Positions 1 to 6,758 of a DNA stretch of 12,715 nucleotides are shown one piece after another. Below the pieces are notes generated by a model, which saw only the letters and a program-made list of their open reading frames with translations, made no database searches and was not told the DNA's origin. Numbering within the stretch: position 1 is the stretch's first letter; every line of letters begins with the position of its first letter. The DNA comes from Alphaproteobacteria bacterium UBA6544 (GTDB taxonomy: Bacteria; Pseudomonadota; Alphaproteobacteria; UBA8366). Location: assembly GCA_002434595.1 (NCBI GenBank), contig DJKK01000234.1, forward strand, positions 6,684-19,398. The letters are read 5' to 3'. Made by a program: the position numbers and the translations under genes.

Positions 1-80
1 AGATTCTTGTTCCTGGCGATGCGTGACAGGAATCCAAGTCCCGACAGAGCTTTATTGTCGGCGTTCGCGTGGGCCGTCAT
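1..80 (-). CDS. ntrY: Probable NtrY sensor kinase, N-terminal fragment (cut by window edge)
   Basis: An ATG at 80..78 opens a frame that stays open to the left edge and gives 26 residues, starting MTAHANADNK and ending in a basic stretch (SRIARNKN). A short polar, basic N-terminus before a first membrane helix fits NtrY, the membrane-bound histidine kinase that pairs with NtrX. The name rests mainly on position: in many alphaproteobacteria ntrY directly follows ntrC on the same strand. The 70-base gap from the ntrC stop holds AT-rich promoter-like sequence, so it may be transcribed separately from ntrBC. No kinase motif is visible in so short a piece. I see no strong ribosome binding site before the ATG. 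The identity is inferred, not shown. Confidence 0.55.
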   Translation of the reverse strand, partial: MTAHANADNKALSGLGFLSRIARNKN

Positions 81-150
81 GTCTGCAATGGCTTATCTTT
101 GGTAGGGAGGCCGATTATATTATGTGATAATCGATTATACCATCAGGCGA
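81..150 (-). promoter_or_regulatory. ntrC-ntrY intergenic promoter/operator region with inverted repeats
   Basis: This AT-rich spacer between the ntrC stop and the probable ntrY start holds two perfect TATAAT hexamers on the minus strand, at 139..134 and 119..114. It also holds a perfect 12-base palindrome, ATAATCGATTAT, at 127-138. The half-site recurs: CGATTAT at 112-118, ATAATCG at 127-133 and CGATTAT at 132-138. This gives an inverted repeat with an 8-base spacer plus the overlapping palindrome. No convincing -35 element sits 16 to 18 bases upstream of either TATAAT. The likely role is a promoter or operator for ntrYX, but the binding protein is unknown and the sites do not match the NtrC consensus. 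Confidence 0.45.
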
Positions 151-1605
151 TCAATCTTCGCCGAGTTTTTTCCGGGTGACGGGAATATCCAGAATGCGGA
201 TTTTCTTGCGTAGTGTATTTCGATTGAGACCAAGGATAGAGGCCGCCTTGATCTGATTTCCATTTGTCGCCTGAAGCGTCAGCGAAATCAGCGGACGTTC
301 GACTTCATGCAGAATGCGTTCATAGAGCCCGCCCGGTAAAGAGCCGCCACTATGCGCATTGAAATAGGCCTCGAGATGATCCGCGACCGCCGTTCCAAGC
401 CCACCCTCATCGACTTCATCTTCCGCAATGGCCGTTGGGGAAGAGGTATCGGGCAACTCCCGAACGATTGCATCCTCGCCGACAGTTTCTTCCGCATAAA
501 GAGCGGTTAAGCGTCGCACAAGGTTCTCCAATTCGCGAATATTTCCAGGCCAATGATATTGTTGCAGCCGTTCAAGGGCTCGATAGTCAAGAATCTTTTC
601 GGGAAGTCCTTCCGCGTTCGTCTGATCGAGAAAGTAGCGAACGAGCTCGGGAATATCCTCCAGGCGCTCGCGCAGCGGCGGCAGCCGTATCGGAACCACG
701 TTCAGCCGATAGTACAAATCCTCGCGAAAAATGCCGTCTCGGACTAACGCGCGCAAATCACGGTGTGTCGCGGCGACAATCCGAGCATTCGCCCTCAGCG
801 GCGTTCGCCCGCCTACGGTAGTAAATTCGCCTTCCTGCAGGACGCGAAGCAAGCGTGTCTGTGCCTCCATCGGCATGTCGCCGATCTCATCGAGGAAAAG
901 CGTGCCGCCGTTTGCCTGCTCAAATCTTCCCGCATATCGCCCGACTGCACCTGTGAAAGCGCCCCGTTCATGCCCGAACAATTCGCTTTCGATCAGTTCG
1001 CGCGGTATAGCGGCCATATTGATCGCAACGAACGGACCCTCCTTACGACTTCCGTAATCGTGTAAAGCTCGGGCGACAAGTTCCTTGCCGGTGCCTGATT
1101 CGCCTGAAATGAGGACCGTCAGGTCGGTGGTCATCAGGCGCGCCATCACACGATAGATTTCCTGCATCGCATTGGAACGACCGATCAACGGAAGTTCATC
1201 TACCGCTTCCGGCTTTGTAAATGAAGGCGTTGCGCTTTTCGTCTCAGTGAGAGCTCGGTCAACAACGGAAATCAATTCATTCAGATCAAACGGCTTTGGA
1301 AGATATTCGAAGGCCCCTCGTTCGTTCGCTCGAACCGCCGTCAAAAGCGTGTTTTGAGCGCTCATAGCGATAACCTTAAGGTCGGGGCGAATCCTTTGGA
1401 TCCGTGGAATGAGTTCCAAGGCGTTCTCGTCCGGCATGATAATGTCGGTGATTACTAAACGCCCTTCGCCATTCGATACCCATTGCCACAGCGTGGCGGC
1501 GTTACTGGTTGCCCTAACTTTGTATCCAAGCCGGCCAAGAGCCTGGCTGAGGACCTGCCTAATAGACCTATCATCATCGGCAACAAGAATTGCGCTATCG
1601 GTCAT
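151..1605 (-). CDS. ntrC: Nitrogen regulation response regulator NtrC (sigma-54 activator)
   Basis: A 484-residue NtrC, normal length for the family. The receiver domain (about 1-120) has the acidic pair D10/D11, the phosphoacceptor D54 (VITDIIMPDE) and K104 (KPFD). The AAA+ domain has Walker A GESGTGKE at 168-175, the GAFTGA sigma-54 contact loop at 215-220 and Walker B around GGTLFLDEIG at 233-242. A Fis-type helix-turn-helix lies near 448-471 (NGNQIKAASILGLNRNT). All key residues are present, so it should activate sigma-54 promoters after phosphorylation by NtrB. The start at 1605 was chosen because the receiver begins there (MTDSAILVADDD). It overlaps the ntrB stop by 11 bases, implying coupling. 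An in-frame ATG at 1626 would add 7 basic residues (MAKRRLT) and cannot be excluded. Confidence 0.96.
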   Translation of the reverse strand: MTDSAILVADDDRSIRQVLSQALGRLGYKVRATSNAATLWQWVSNGEGRLVITDIIMPDENALELIPRIQRIRPDLKVIAMSAQNTLLTAVRANERGAFEYLPKPFDLNELISVVDRALTETKSATPSFTKPEAVDELPLIGRSNAMQEIYRVMARLMTTDLTVLISGESGTGKELVARALHDYGSRKEGPFVAINMAAIPRELIESELFGHERGAFTGAVGRYAGRFEQANGGTLFLDEIGDMPMEAQTRLLRVLQEGEFTTVGGRTPLRANARIVAATHRDLRALVRDGIFREDLYYRLNVVPIRLPPLRERLEDIPELVRYFLDQTNAEGLPEKILDYRALERLQQYHWPGNIRELENLVRRLTALYAEETVGEDAIVRELPDTSSPTAIAEDEVDEGGLGTAVADHLEAYFNAHSGGSLPGGLYERILHEVERPLISLTLQATNGNQIKAASILGLNRNTLRKKIRILDIPVTRKKLGED

Positions 1606-2689
1606 CGTCAGACGCCGTTTCGCCATTCTTTTGCATTGGTAAGAGAATGTGGAATGCGGTCCCGTCAGGACCGGTGTCGAGATCGATAATGCCCCCGTGG
1701 TCGTCGACAAGCTTCGTGACTAGCGCCAGCCCCAGACCCGTTCCCTCCATCTTTGTTGATACAAAGGGATCGAATATGTTTGGCTGTAAATCTTCGGGAA
1801 TGCCCGGGCCTTTGTCCGCAATGGTCACCATGATAGGCAGATCGAGACGACTTCTCGCTGCCTGAACGGCCAGACGAATACCATGCCTAAATTTGGTAGT
1901 AATATGGAGTTCCGTATCCGGTTCGACGGCGGCTTCACAAGCATTCTTGACGAGATTCAGGAATACCTGAATGAGATGATCTCGATTACCGAAGACGGGG
2001 GGAAGCGAAGGATCGTACTCCTGATGAATCGTCATATTTCCGCCGAAACCGCGTTTGGCGACCTCTACGACGCGATCCAAAACCTCATGAATGTTAACGG
2101 CGTCTCGCTCAAAGCGCGGGTTCTCCGTAAATGCATCCATTTCATCGACCAGCTTACAAATCCGGTCTGTCTCCTCGATAATCAGCCTTGTAAGTTGGCG
2201 GTCCTCAAATGGAACGCTCTTTTCGAGTAATTGTGCCGCACCACGCACGCCCGAAAGCGGATTCTTGACTTCATGGGCCATCATCGCGGCCATGCCGCGG
2301 AGCGACCGGGCTGAATCCTTATGTGTTAACGCACCGCCGAGACGACCGGCAGACGCGTGCTCGTGGAAACTCAGGATGAGATGTTCATGAGCACTGCCGA
2401 GCGGCGCGCAATCGACAGTCACACTGCGTGTGGGCAGTCGTGGCGTCGACATTCGAAAGCCGAATTCTCGTATCGCGCTTTCCTGTTTCCTCGCTTTTGA
2501 GATCAGCGAGAGCAGCGGGTTGTCTTCGGTGACCAAATCCGGCAGCGCGCTTCGCAGCAGCGTCGACACACCTGTCTGAAAGAACTGTTCCGCTGACGGA
2601 TTGGCAAACACGATCGCATCCACTTGATCAACGACCAAAACCGCTACCGGTAAGGATTCCAGAATACCTCGTGATGGAAGCTCTGCCAT
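1595..2689 (-). CDS. ntrB: Nitrogen regulation sensor histidine kinase NtrB
   Basis: A 364-residue soluble histidine kinase with no membrane segment, as expected for NtrB (NRII). An N-terminal PAS-like sensor region (about 5-120) contains the typical LESLPVAVLVVD start. The HisKA motif AHEVKNPL places the phosphorylated histidine at H139. The ATPase domain has the N box around NLVKNACEA (N249), G1 DKGPGIP at 292-298, F box FDPFVSTK at 306-313 and G2 GTGLGL at 316-321. In this family the kinase/phosphatase balance towards NtrC is set by PII proteins reporting glutamine and 2-oxoglutarate; no PII gene is in the window. The ATG shares one base with the dusB TAA stop (TAATG), and the 3' end overlaps ntrC, so all three are probably co-translated. 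Confidence 0.96.
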   Translation of the reverse strand: MAELPSRGILESLPVAVLVVDQVDAIVFANPSAEQFFQTGVSTLLRSALPDLVTEDNPLLSLISKARKQESAIREFGFRMSTPRLPTRSVTVDCAPLGSAHEHLILSFHEHASAGRLGGALTHKDSARSLRGMAAMMAHEVKNPLSGVRGAAQLLEKSVPFEDRQLTRLIIEETDRICKLVDEMDAFTENPRFERDAVNIHEVLDRVVEVAKRGFGGNMTIHQEYDPSLPPVFGNRDHLIQVFLNLVKNACEAAVEPDTELHITTKFRHGIRLAVQAARSRLDLPIMVTIADKGPGIPEDLQPNIFDPFVSTKMEGTGLGLALVTKLVDDHGGIIDLDTGPDGTAFHILLPMQKNGETASDDDR

Positions 2690-3693
2690 TATGCAACTTC
2701 TTCCAATTTCTCCGTATATCGGTCGATCGATTGGAGTACGGAATCCGGGTTCTCAAACTGGAGAATTTCTCCAAGTTCCCGGCGCCCTTCCGGTAGTTCG
2801 TTGATATAGGCAGCGAGGTGTTTCCGCGCGGTCAGAACGCCGCGGCGATCTTCATAGCTGGAGACGATATCCATGTAATGCCGCCGAATGGTTTTGAGCT
2901 TGGTTTTAAGGCTCGTGGCCGCGTCATCGCGCGATGCGTCAGAAAGGTGATTGTTAATTTCCGAGAGAAGCCACGGCCGGCCGACTGCCGCGCGACCGAC
3001 CATGACACCGTCCGCGCCCGATTGGTGTAGGCATTCGATGGCGTCGGTCACACTCGCGATATCCCCGTTGGCGATGACCGGGACGGTCACTGCCTCTTTC
3101 ACGTTGCGGATGAATCGCCAATCGGCTTCCCCAGAGAACTTTTGAGCTCTTGTCCTGCCGTGAACGGTAATCATCGCATATCCGTGATCTTCTGCTATAC
3201 GCGCAATCGTCACGGCATTCCGATTATAGTGATCCCAGCCCGTCCTCATTTTTACGCTCACTGGAATTGAAACGGCGTCCGATACTCGAGAGAGAATTTC
3301 TTCAGCGCGTGGTTCGTCGCGCATCAAGGCGGAGCCGGCATAGTTATTTACGATCTTCTTCGCAGGACAGCCGAAATTCACGTCGATCATGATAGCGCCG
3401 CGATCCTCGCAAAATTGCGCGGCTTGTGCCATCGCTTCAGCGTCGTACCCCGCGATCTGTACGATCGTTCGGTCGTCCAGACCGTCAAGTTTTCGGCATT
3501 CATCCTGTTCACCCGCAATTATAGCGCGGCTCGCTGTCATCTCCGATATCGTCACGTCAGCACCAAGCGACCTAGCCGTCCTACGGAACGCAGGGTCTGT
3601 CACACCTGACATAGGCGCAAGCAGCGCTCGGTCGGCCAACTGAATACCACCAACCGAAATGCCTATTTTTTGTGCGTCCTTTTCCATGCTCAC
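2689..3693 (-). CDS. dusB: tRNA-dihydrouridine synthase DusB (NifR3)
   Basis: A 334-residue FMN-dependent tRNA-dihydrouridine synthase that reduces uridine in the tRNA D-loop using NADPH. The TIM-barrel start ALLAPMSGVTDPAFR (24-37) is clear. NFGCPAKK gives the catalytic cysteine C109, with K148 (VKMRTGW) and H178 (VHGRTR) at the FMN/active site. NGDI (209-212) and GRAAVGRPW (233-241) form the phosphate-binding part. In alphaproteobacteria this gene was first called nifR3 because it heads the ntrBC operon, and it does so here, with its TAA overlapping the ntrB ATG. The start is a GTG at 3693, with an ATG two codons later at 3687; neither has a strong Shine-Dalgarno, so the choice is open. Confidence 0.95.
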   Translation of the reverse strand: MSMEKDAQKIGISVGGIQLADRALLAPMSGVTDPAFRRTARSLGADVTISEMTASRAIIAGEQDECRKLDGLDDRTIVQIAGYDAEAMAQAAQFCEDRGAIMIDVNFGCPAKKIVNNYAGSALMRDEPRAEEILSRVSDAVSIPVSVKMRTGWDHYNRNAVTIARIAEDHGYAMITVHGRTRAQKFSGEADWRFIRNVKEAVTVPVIANGDIASVTDAIECLHQSGADGVMVGRAAVGRPWLLSEINNHLSDASRDDAATSLKTKLKTIRRHYMDIVSSYEDRRGVLTARKHLAAYINELPEGRRELGEILQFENPDSVLQSIDRYTEKLEEVA

Positions 3694-3765
3694 AAATTAA
3701 TCATTGCATGGGGATTTGTTGCCTGCAAAACAAAATGGCTTTTGAGCGACTTAAAACTGGGAGCG

Positions 3766-4560
3766 TCAGGAAAGGAGCAGGACCCCAACGAATTTTACGC
3801 CCGGATAACTCAATGAGATCAAGAAATAAACCGTCAAGCCTACTCGTGCAACTAAGCGGCCGCGAAAACCTTTTTGCAAATGTAGCCAAAGCAAAATGCC
3901 GATGACGGCAAATGTGATGAGGGTCAGGAGACTCTTATGCGTGACCTGAAAAAACGTACCCGACGCAGCATACTCAGCGCCAATACCAAACATGATGGCG
4001 AGGCCAAGGACGATCTCTGCCACGGTCAAACCAAAGATTTCCGTCTTCTCCGTGGTTGAGATTGATGGGAGACGGTCTGTCAGAAGGCTGCGTTTGCGCT
4101 GCTTTAGCGCCCGTTCGCGTAGGATGATTGCGCCGCTGGCGATAGCACCCAATGTGATGAAACCGTAACTCATGACGGCTGCTCCAATATGCGCGCCGAG
4201 CCATCCACCAATATCCGTCAGCACTGCGTCGTCACCGGGAATTGTATCCGCCCAGACGACCATTCCCGCTGCGGCCAACAAATAGGGGCCAAGTAGGCTG
4301 CCAAGCGGCAGAATATCCCGCGTTCTGATCAATGCCACCGCGAAGGCGATCTGCGTCGCTAGGATGCTCGCGAGCAACGCGGTCGACAAACCCAGCCCCC
4401 AGTCGCGGTTCGCTATCCAGTATATCGTGGCGACGGTCGCGGCTGCGAATGCGGCCATGCAGCGCGTCCGTTCATACGGGCCCTGGATCTTCAGGGAAAA
4501 TCCGGAAAACGCGAGGAGTGCCACAAGAACGATGATCGTGGAGATTGCGGTATGGGTCAT
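3766..4560 (-). CDS. ypjD: YpjD-like cytochrome c assembly family membrane protein
   Basis: A 264-residue, very hydrophobic protein with about eight predicted membrane segments (roughly 5-25, 35-52, 57-78, 84-104, 122-148, 174-196, 207-229 and 239-262). Length and the C-terminal pattern (THKSLLTL, then GFRGRLVARVGLTVY, then SYPGVKFV) match the YpjD branch of the CcsA/CcmC-like cytochrome c assembly superfamily. H124 (GAHIGAAVMSYG) and H208 (VTHKS) are candidate heme ligands. The tryptophan-rich WWD signature of true heme-handling CcsA/CcmC is not visible, as is usual for YpjD. The exact function is unsettled; YpjD has been linked to the signal recognition particle region and to membrane protein roles. 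It diverges from ispDF and lies 72 bases upstream of dusB on the same strand, so it may head or read into the dusB-ntrBC operon. Confidence 0.8.
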   Translation of the reverse strand: MTHTAISTIIVLVALLAFSGFSLKIQGPYERTRCMAAFAAATVATIYWIANRDWGLGLSTALLASILATQIAFAVALIRTRDILPLGSLLGPYLLAAAGMVVWADTIPGDDAVLTDIGGWLGAHIGAAVMSYGFITLGAIASGAIILRERALKQRKRSLLTDRLPSISTTEKTEIFGLTVAEIVLGLAIMFGIGAEYAASGTFFQVTHKSLLTLITFAVIGILLWLHLQKGFRGRLVARVGLTVYFLISLSYPGVKFVGVLLLS

Positions 4561-4612
4561 AAACGAAATATAACCCAGCGTGTCGGGTCAATGAAATGCG
4601 GGATTTCCAATT
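4561..4612. promoter_or_regulatory. Short divergent promoter region between ypjD and ispDF
   Basis: Only 52 bases separate the two divergent starts. On the plus strand TATAAC at 4569-4574 is a plausible -10, with a weak TTGCGG at 4545-4550 (18-base spacer) inside ypjD; transcription would start near 4581, about 30 bases before the ispDF GTG. On the minus strand TATATT at 4572..4567 would start transcription at about the ypjD ATG (4560), giving a leaderless message, which fits the lack of a Shine-Dalgarno there. The only TTGAC-like -35 for it (4591..4586) is at a poor 13-base spacing. The two -10 boxes overlap, so the promoters could compete. Calls are by eye. Confidence 0.35.
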
Positions 4613-5791
4613 GTGCTACAGCGAGACGGCATCAAGGTTGCGGCGTTATTGTTGGCCGGTGGTCGCGGAACGCGCGCAGGCTCAGGCCAGCCAAAGCAGT
4701 ATCGCGCCATTGGGGATCGCTCTGTACTTCGACGCGCATTGGATTGTTTTGTTGCGAGCCCGTTCGTAGATATCGTGCGTGTGGTCATCCATCCTGACGA
4801 TTATGAGCTATATGAGGAGGCGACCTCGGGTCTCAAAATCGCTGAACCAGTCCATGGTGGTTCCGAGCGGCACTTGTCGGCGCTCAACGGTTTGGAAAGC
4901 CTTGTTGCTGAAGCACCCGACTATGTTCTGATACATGATGCGGCTCGTCCGTTCGTCAGTCCCGAACTAATCGAAGGTGTGATCTCTGCTTTGGATGATG
5001 CGCCGGGCGCAATCCCTGCCCTGCCCGTATCTGATACTTTGAAACGTGTCGCGCCGACAGATCTTGCAATTGTGGAGACCGTTGACCGCGGCGGCATTTG
5101 GCGAGCGCAAACACCTCAAGGATTTCATTTTAATGCCATTCTCGATGCGCATCGCAGCCGCGAAAGTGAACTACCGACTGACGATGCGGCAGTCTTCGAG
5201 CGGGCCGGCATGACTGTCGCCGTGACGGAAGGCGATGAACAGAACATCAAAGTGACGTCTCCCAAAGACTTCGAGCTTGCGGCGCGCATGCTTTGGAATA
5301 CCCGGGTGCAGACACGGATCGGTTCCGGGTTTGATGTCCACAAGCTCGGTCCGGGCGACGGCGTGATGCTATGTGGAGTCGATATTCCCTGTGACTTGAC
5401 GTTGATCGGGCATTCCGATGCTGATGTGGCGCTTCATGCCTTGACGGATGCGCTCCTGGGCGCCCTCGGAGCCGGGGATATTGGGCAACATTTCCCGCCA
5501 AGCGATCCGCAGTGGAAGGGAGCCGCTTCTCATCTTTTTGTTGAAGCGGCAGCGGAACACGTACGTCAGGCTGGAGGCCTGATTAGCAATATAGACGTGA
5601 CGATTATCGGCGAACGCCCCAAGGTCGGACCGCATCGCGAACAAATGCGGGCTAATATTGCCAGATTACTCAGCATCTCCCCGCAACAGGTCAACGTCAA
5701 GGCGACGACAACGGAACGTTTAGGATTCGCCGGGCGAGGTGAAGGTTTGGCAGCACAGGCTGTCGTCAGTATCGAATTACCAGTGCGATGA
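4613..5791 (+). CDS. ispDF: Bifunctional IspD/IspF (MEP isoprenoid pathway)
   Basis: A 392-residue natural fusion of two non-consecutive MEP pathway enzymes, typical of alphaproteobacteria. Residues 6-228 are IspD (2-C-methyl-D-erythritol 4-phosphate cytidylyltransferase): nucleotide-binding LLLAGGRGTR at 12-21 with K28, and HDAARPF at 108-114. Residues 233-392 are IspF (2,4-cyclodiphosphate synthase): the zinc ligands D241, H243 (GFDVH) and H275, the HSDADVALHALTDALLGA helix at 267-284, GDIGQHFPPSD at 288-298 and the ATTTERLGF loop at 365-373. Both active sites look intact. The start is a GTG with only a weak GGGA upstream; an in-frame stop at 4592 rules out earlier starts. The TGA overlaps the pgpA ATG by 4 bases. 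Confidence 0.96.
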   Translation: MLQRDGIKVAALLLAGGRGTRAGSGQPKQYRAIGDRSVLRRALDCFVASPFVDIVRVVIHPDDYELYEEATSGLKIAEPVHGGSERHLSALNGLESLVAEAPDYVLIHDAARPFVSPELIEGVISALDDAPGAIPALPVSDTLKRVAPTDLAIVETVDRGGIWRAQTPQGFHFNAILDAHRSRESELPTDDAAVFERAGMTVAVTEGDEQNIKVTSPKDFELAARMLWNTRVQTRIGSGFDVHKLGPGDGVMLCGVDIPCDLTLIGHSDADVALHALTDALLGALGAGDIGQHFPPSDPQWKGAASHLFVEAAAEHVRQAGGLISNIDVTIIGERPKVGPHREQMRANIARLLSISPQQVNVKATTTERLGFAGRGEGLAAQAVVSIELPVR

Positions 5792-6255
5792 TGGATGTTC
5801 GCAGGACTTTTGCCATTGTGGTCGCGACCTTTTTCGGCGCGGGAAAATTTCGCTATGCATCCGGAACTACTGGGTCGCTCGCCGTACTGCCCGTCATCTG
5901 GATGATCCATTCCACTTTCGGCAATAGTGCGGTTGTCGTGTTTGCCGTGCTGTTGTTCTTTCTGGGGACTTGGGCATCGCGTATCTACATCGAAATTTCG
6001 GGTGACAAGGATCCGAAACCCGTAGTCATAGACGAAGTGGTGGGCCAGGCAATCGCCATTTCCTTTTTACCTGTAAGCGCAGTCGCTTATATTGCGGCCT
6101 TTTTCCTCTTTCGATTTTTCGATGTCACAAAGGTCTGGCCAGCGAATTGGGCGGAACGGCATCCCAACCAGGCCCTCGCGGTGATGCTCGACGATGTCAT
6201 CGCCGGGCTTTATGCCGGCGGCGTATCGGTTTTGATTTTGGAGTTCCTGTTATGA
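5788..6255 (+). CDS. pgpA: Phosphatidylglycerophosphatase A
   Basis: A 155-residue inner-membrane protein that would dephosphorylate phosphatidylglycerol phosphate to phosphatidylglycerol. The PgpA hallmarks are present: GTTGSLAVLP near 26-35, DPKPVVIDEVVGQ at 75-87 carrying the acidic metal-binding residues, FRFFDVTKVWPANW at 108-121, and MLDDVIAGLYAGG at 133-145. Hydrophobic stretches at about 28-42, 48-65, 88-108 and 138-154 suggest four membrane segments. The ATG at 5788 sits in an ATGATGG context; the next codon is also ATG, so the true start may be 5791. It overlaps ispDF and cinA by 4 bases at each end, which points to translational coupling in one operon. Confidence 0.93.
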   Translation: MMDVRRTFAIVVATFFGAGKFRYASGTTGSLAVLPVIWMIHSTFGNSAVVVFAVLLFFLGTWASRIYIEISGDKDPKPVVIDEVVGQAIAISFLPVSAVAYIAAFFLFRFFDVTKVWPANWAERHPNQALAVMLDDVIAGLYAGGVSVLILEFLL

Positions 6256-6758
6256 AATACAATTTCCCAGTCGAAATCATCAACCGCGCTGGGTCACTTA
6301 TTAAGTTATGCCGGGACAAGAACATCCGACTGTCAACGATAGAATCCTGCACCGGCGGCTTATTAAGTGGTTGCCTTACGGATATTGCCGGATCGTCCGA
6401 TGTACTGGATCGTGGTTTTGTCACTTACTCGAACGAAGCAAAACATGATGAAGTTGGGGTAAGCTATAAATCTCTCGAACAATTTGGCGCGGTTAGCGAT
6501 GTTGTTGCACGAGAGATGTGTGCAGGTGCCATGCGGCGCGACGGCATCGGTGCGGCGCTCTCATTGACTGGCATTGCGGGTCCTGGAGGCGGAACGGATA
6601 CTAAACCGGTCGGCCTGGTATTCATTGGTATTGCAACTAGGCCCCTGGCTCCGGTCGCTCATCGGTATGTTTTTGACGGTGATCGCCAGGAAATCCGGGC
6701 CGCCGCAATTGTTGAAGGGCTGCACCTGCTGACGACTGCAATTGGCGAGAGCCCGTAA
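6252..6758 (+). CDS. cinA: CinA C-terminal domain protein / NMN amidohydrolase (PncC-type)
   Basis: A 168-residue protein made only of the CinA C-terminal domain, which in PncC converts nicotinamide mononucleotide to nicotinic acid mononucleotide in NAD recycling. The ESCTGGLLSG motif (31-40) with its catalytic serine, FVTYSNEAK (56-64), the serine/glutamine-rich helix before REMCAGAM, and LTGIAGPGGGT (105-115) are all diagnostic. The N-terminal molybdopterin-binding-like domain of full-length CinA is absent, a normal form in proteobacteria. The start at 6252 was chosen because it overlaps the pgpA TGA (ATGA) and precedes the domain correctly. Its last 122 bases overlap the opposite-strand XRE gene. 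Confidence 0.9.
   Translation: MKYNFPVEIINRAGSLIKLCRDKNIRLSTIESCTGGLLSGCLTDIAGSSDVLDRGFVTYSNEAKHDEVGVSYKSLEQFGAVSDVVAREMCAGAMRRDGIGAALSLTGIAGPGGGTDTKPVGLVFIGIATRPLAPVAHRYVFDGDRQEIRAAAIVEGLHLLTTAIGESP

Noticed and set aside
1606..1710. Longer ntrC start at 1710 (35 extra residues)
   Set aside because: The extra stretch is the antiparallel coding end of ntrB in another frame, and the receiver domain begins at residue MTDSAILVADDD.
1883..2230. Plus-strand open frame (115 codons) opposite ntrB
   Set aside because: Antisense to a complete kinase domain with all motifs intact; no ribosome binding site or family resemblance.
3704..3728. Inverted repeat TTGCA-N15-TGCAA upstream of dusB considered as an NtrC site
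   Set aside because: The NtrC consensus has TGCAC/GTGCA arms about 7 bases apart; both the spacing and the arms differ, and 5-base arms are expected by chance.
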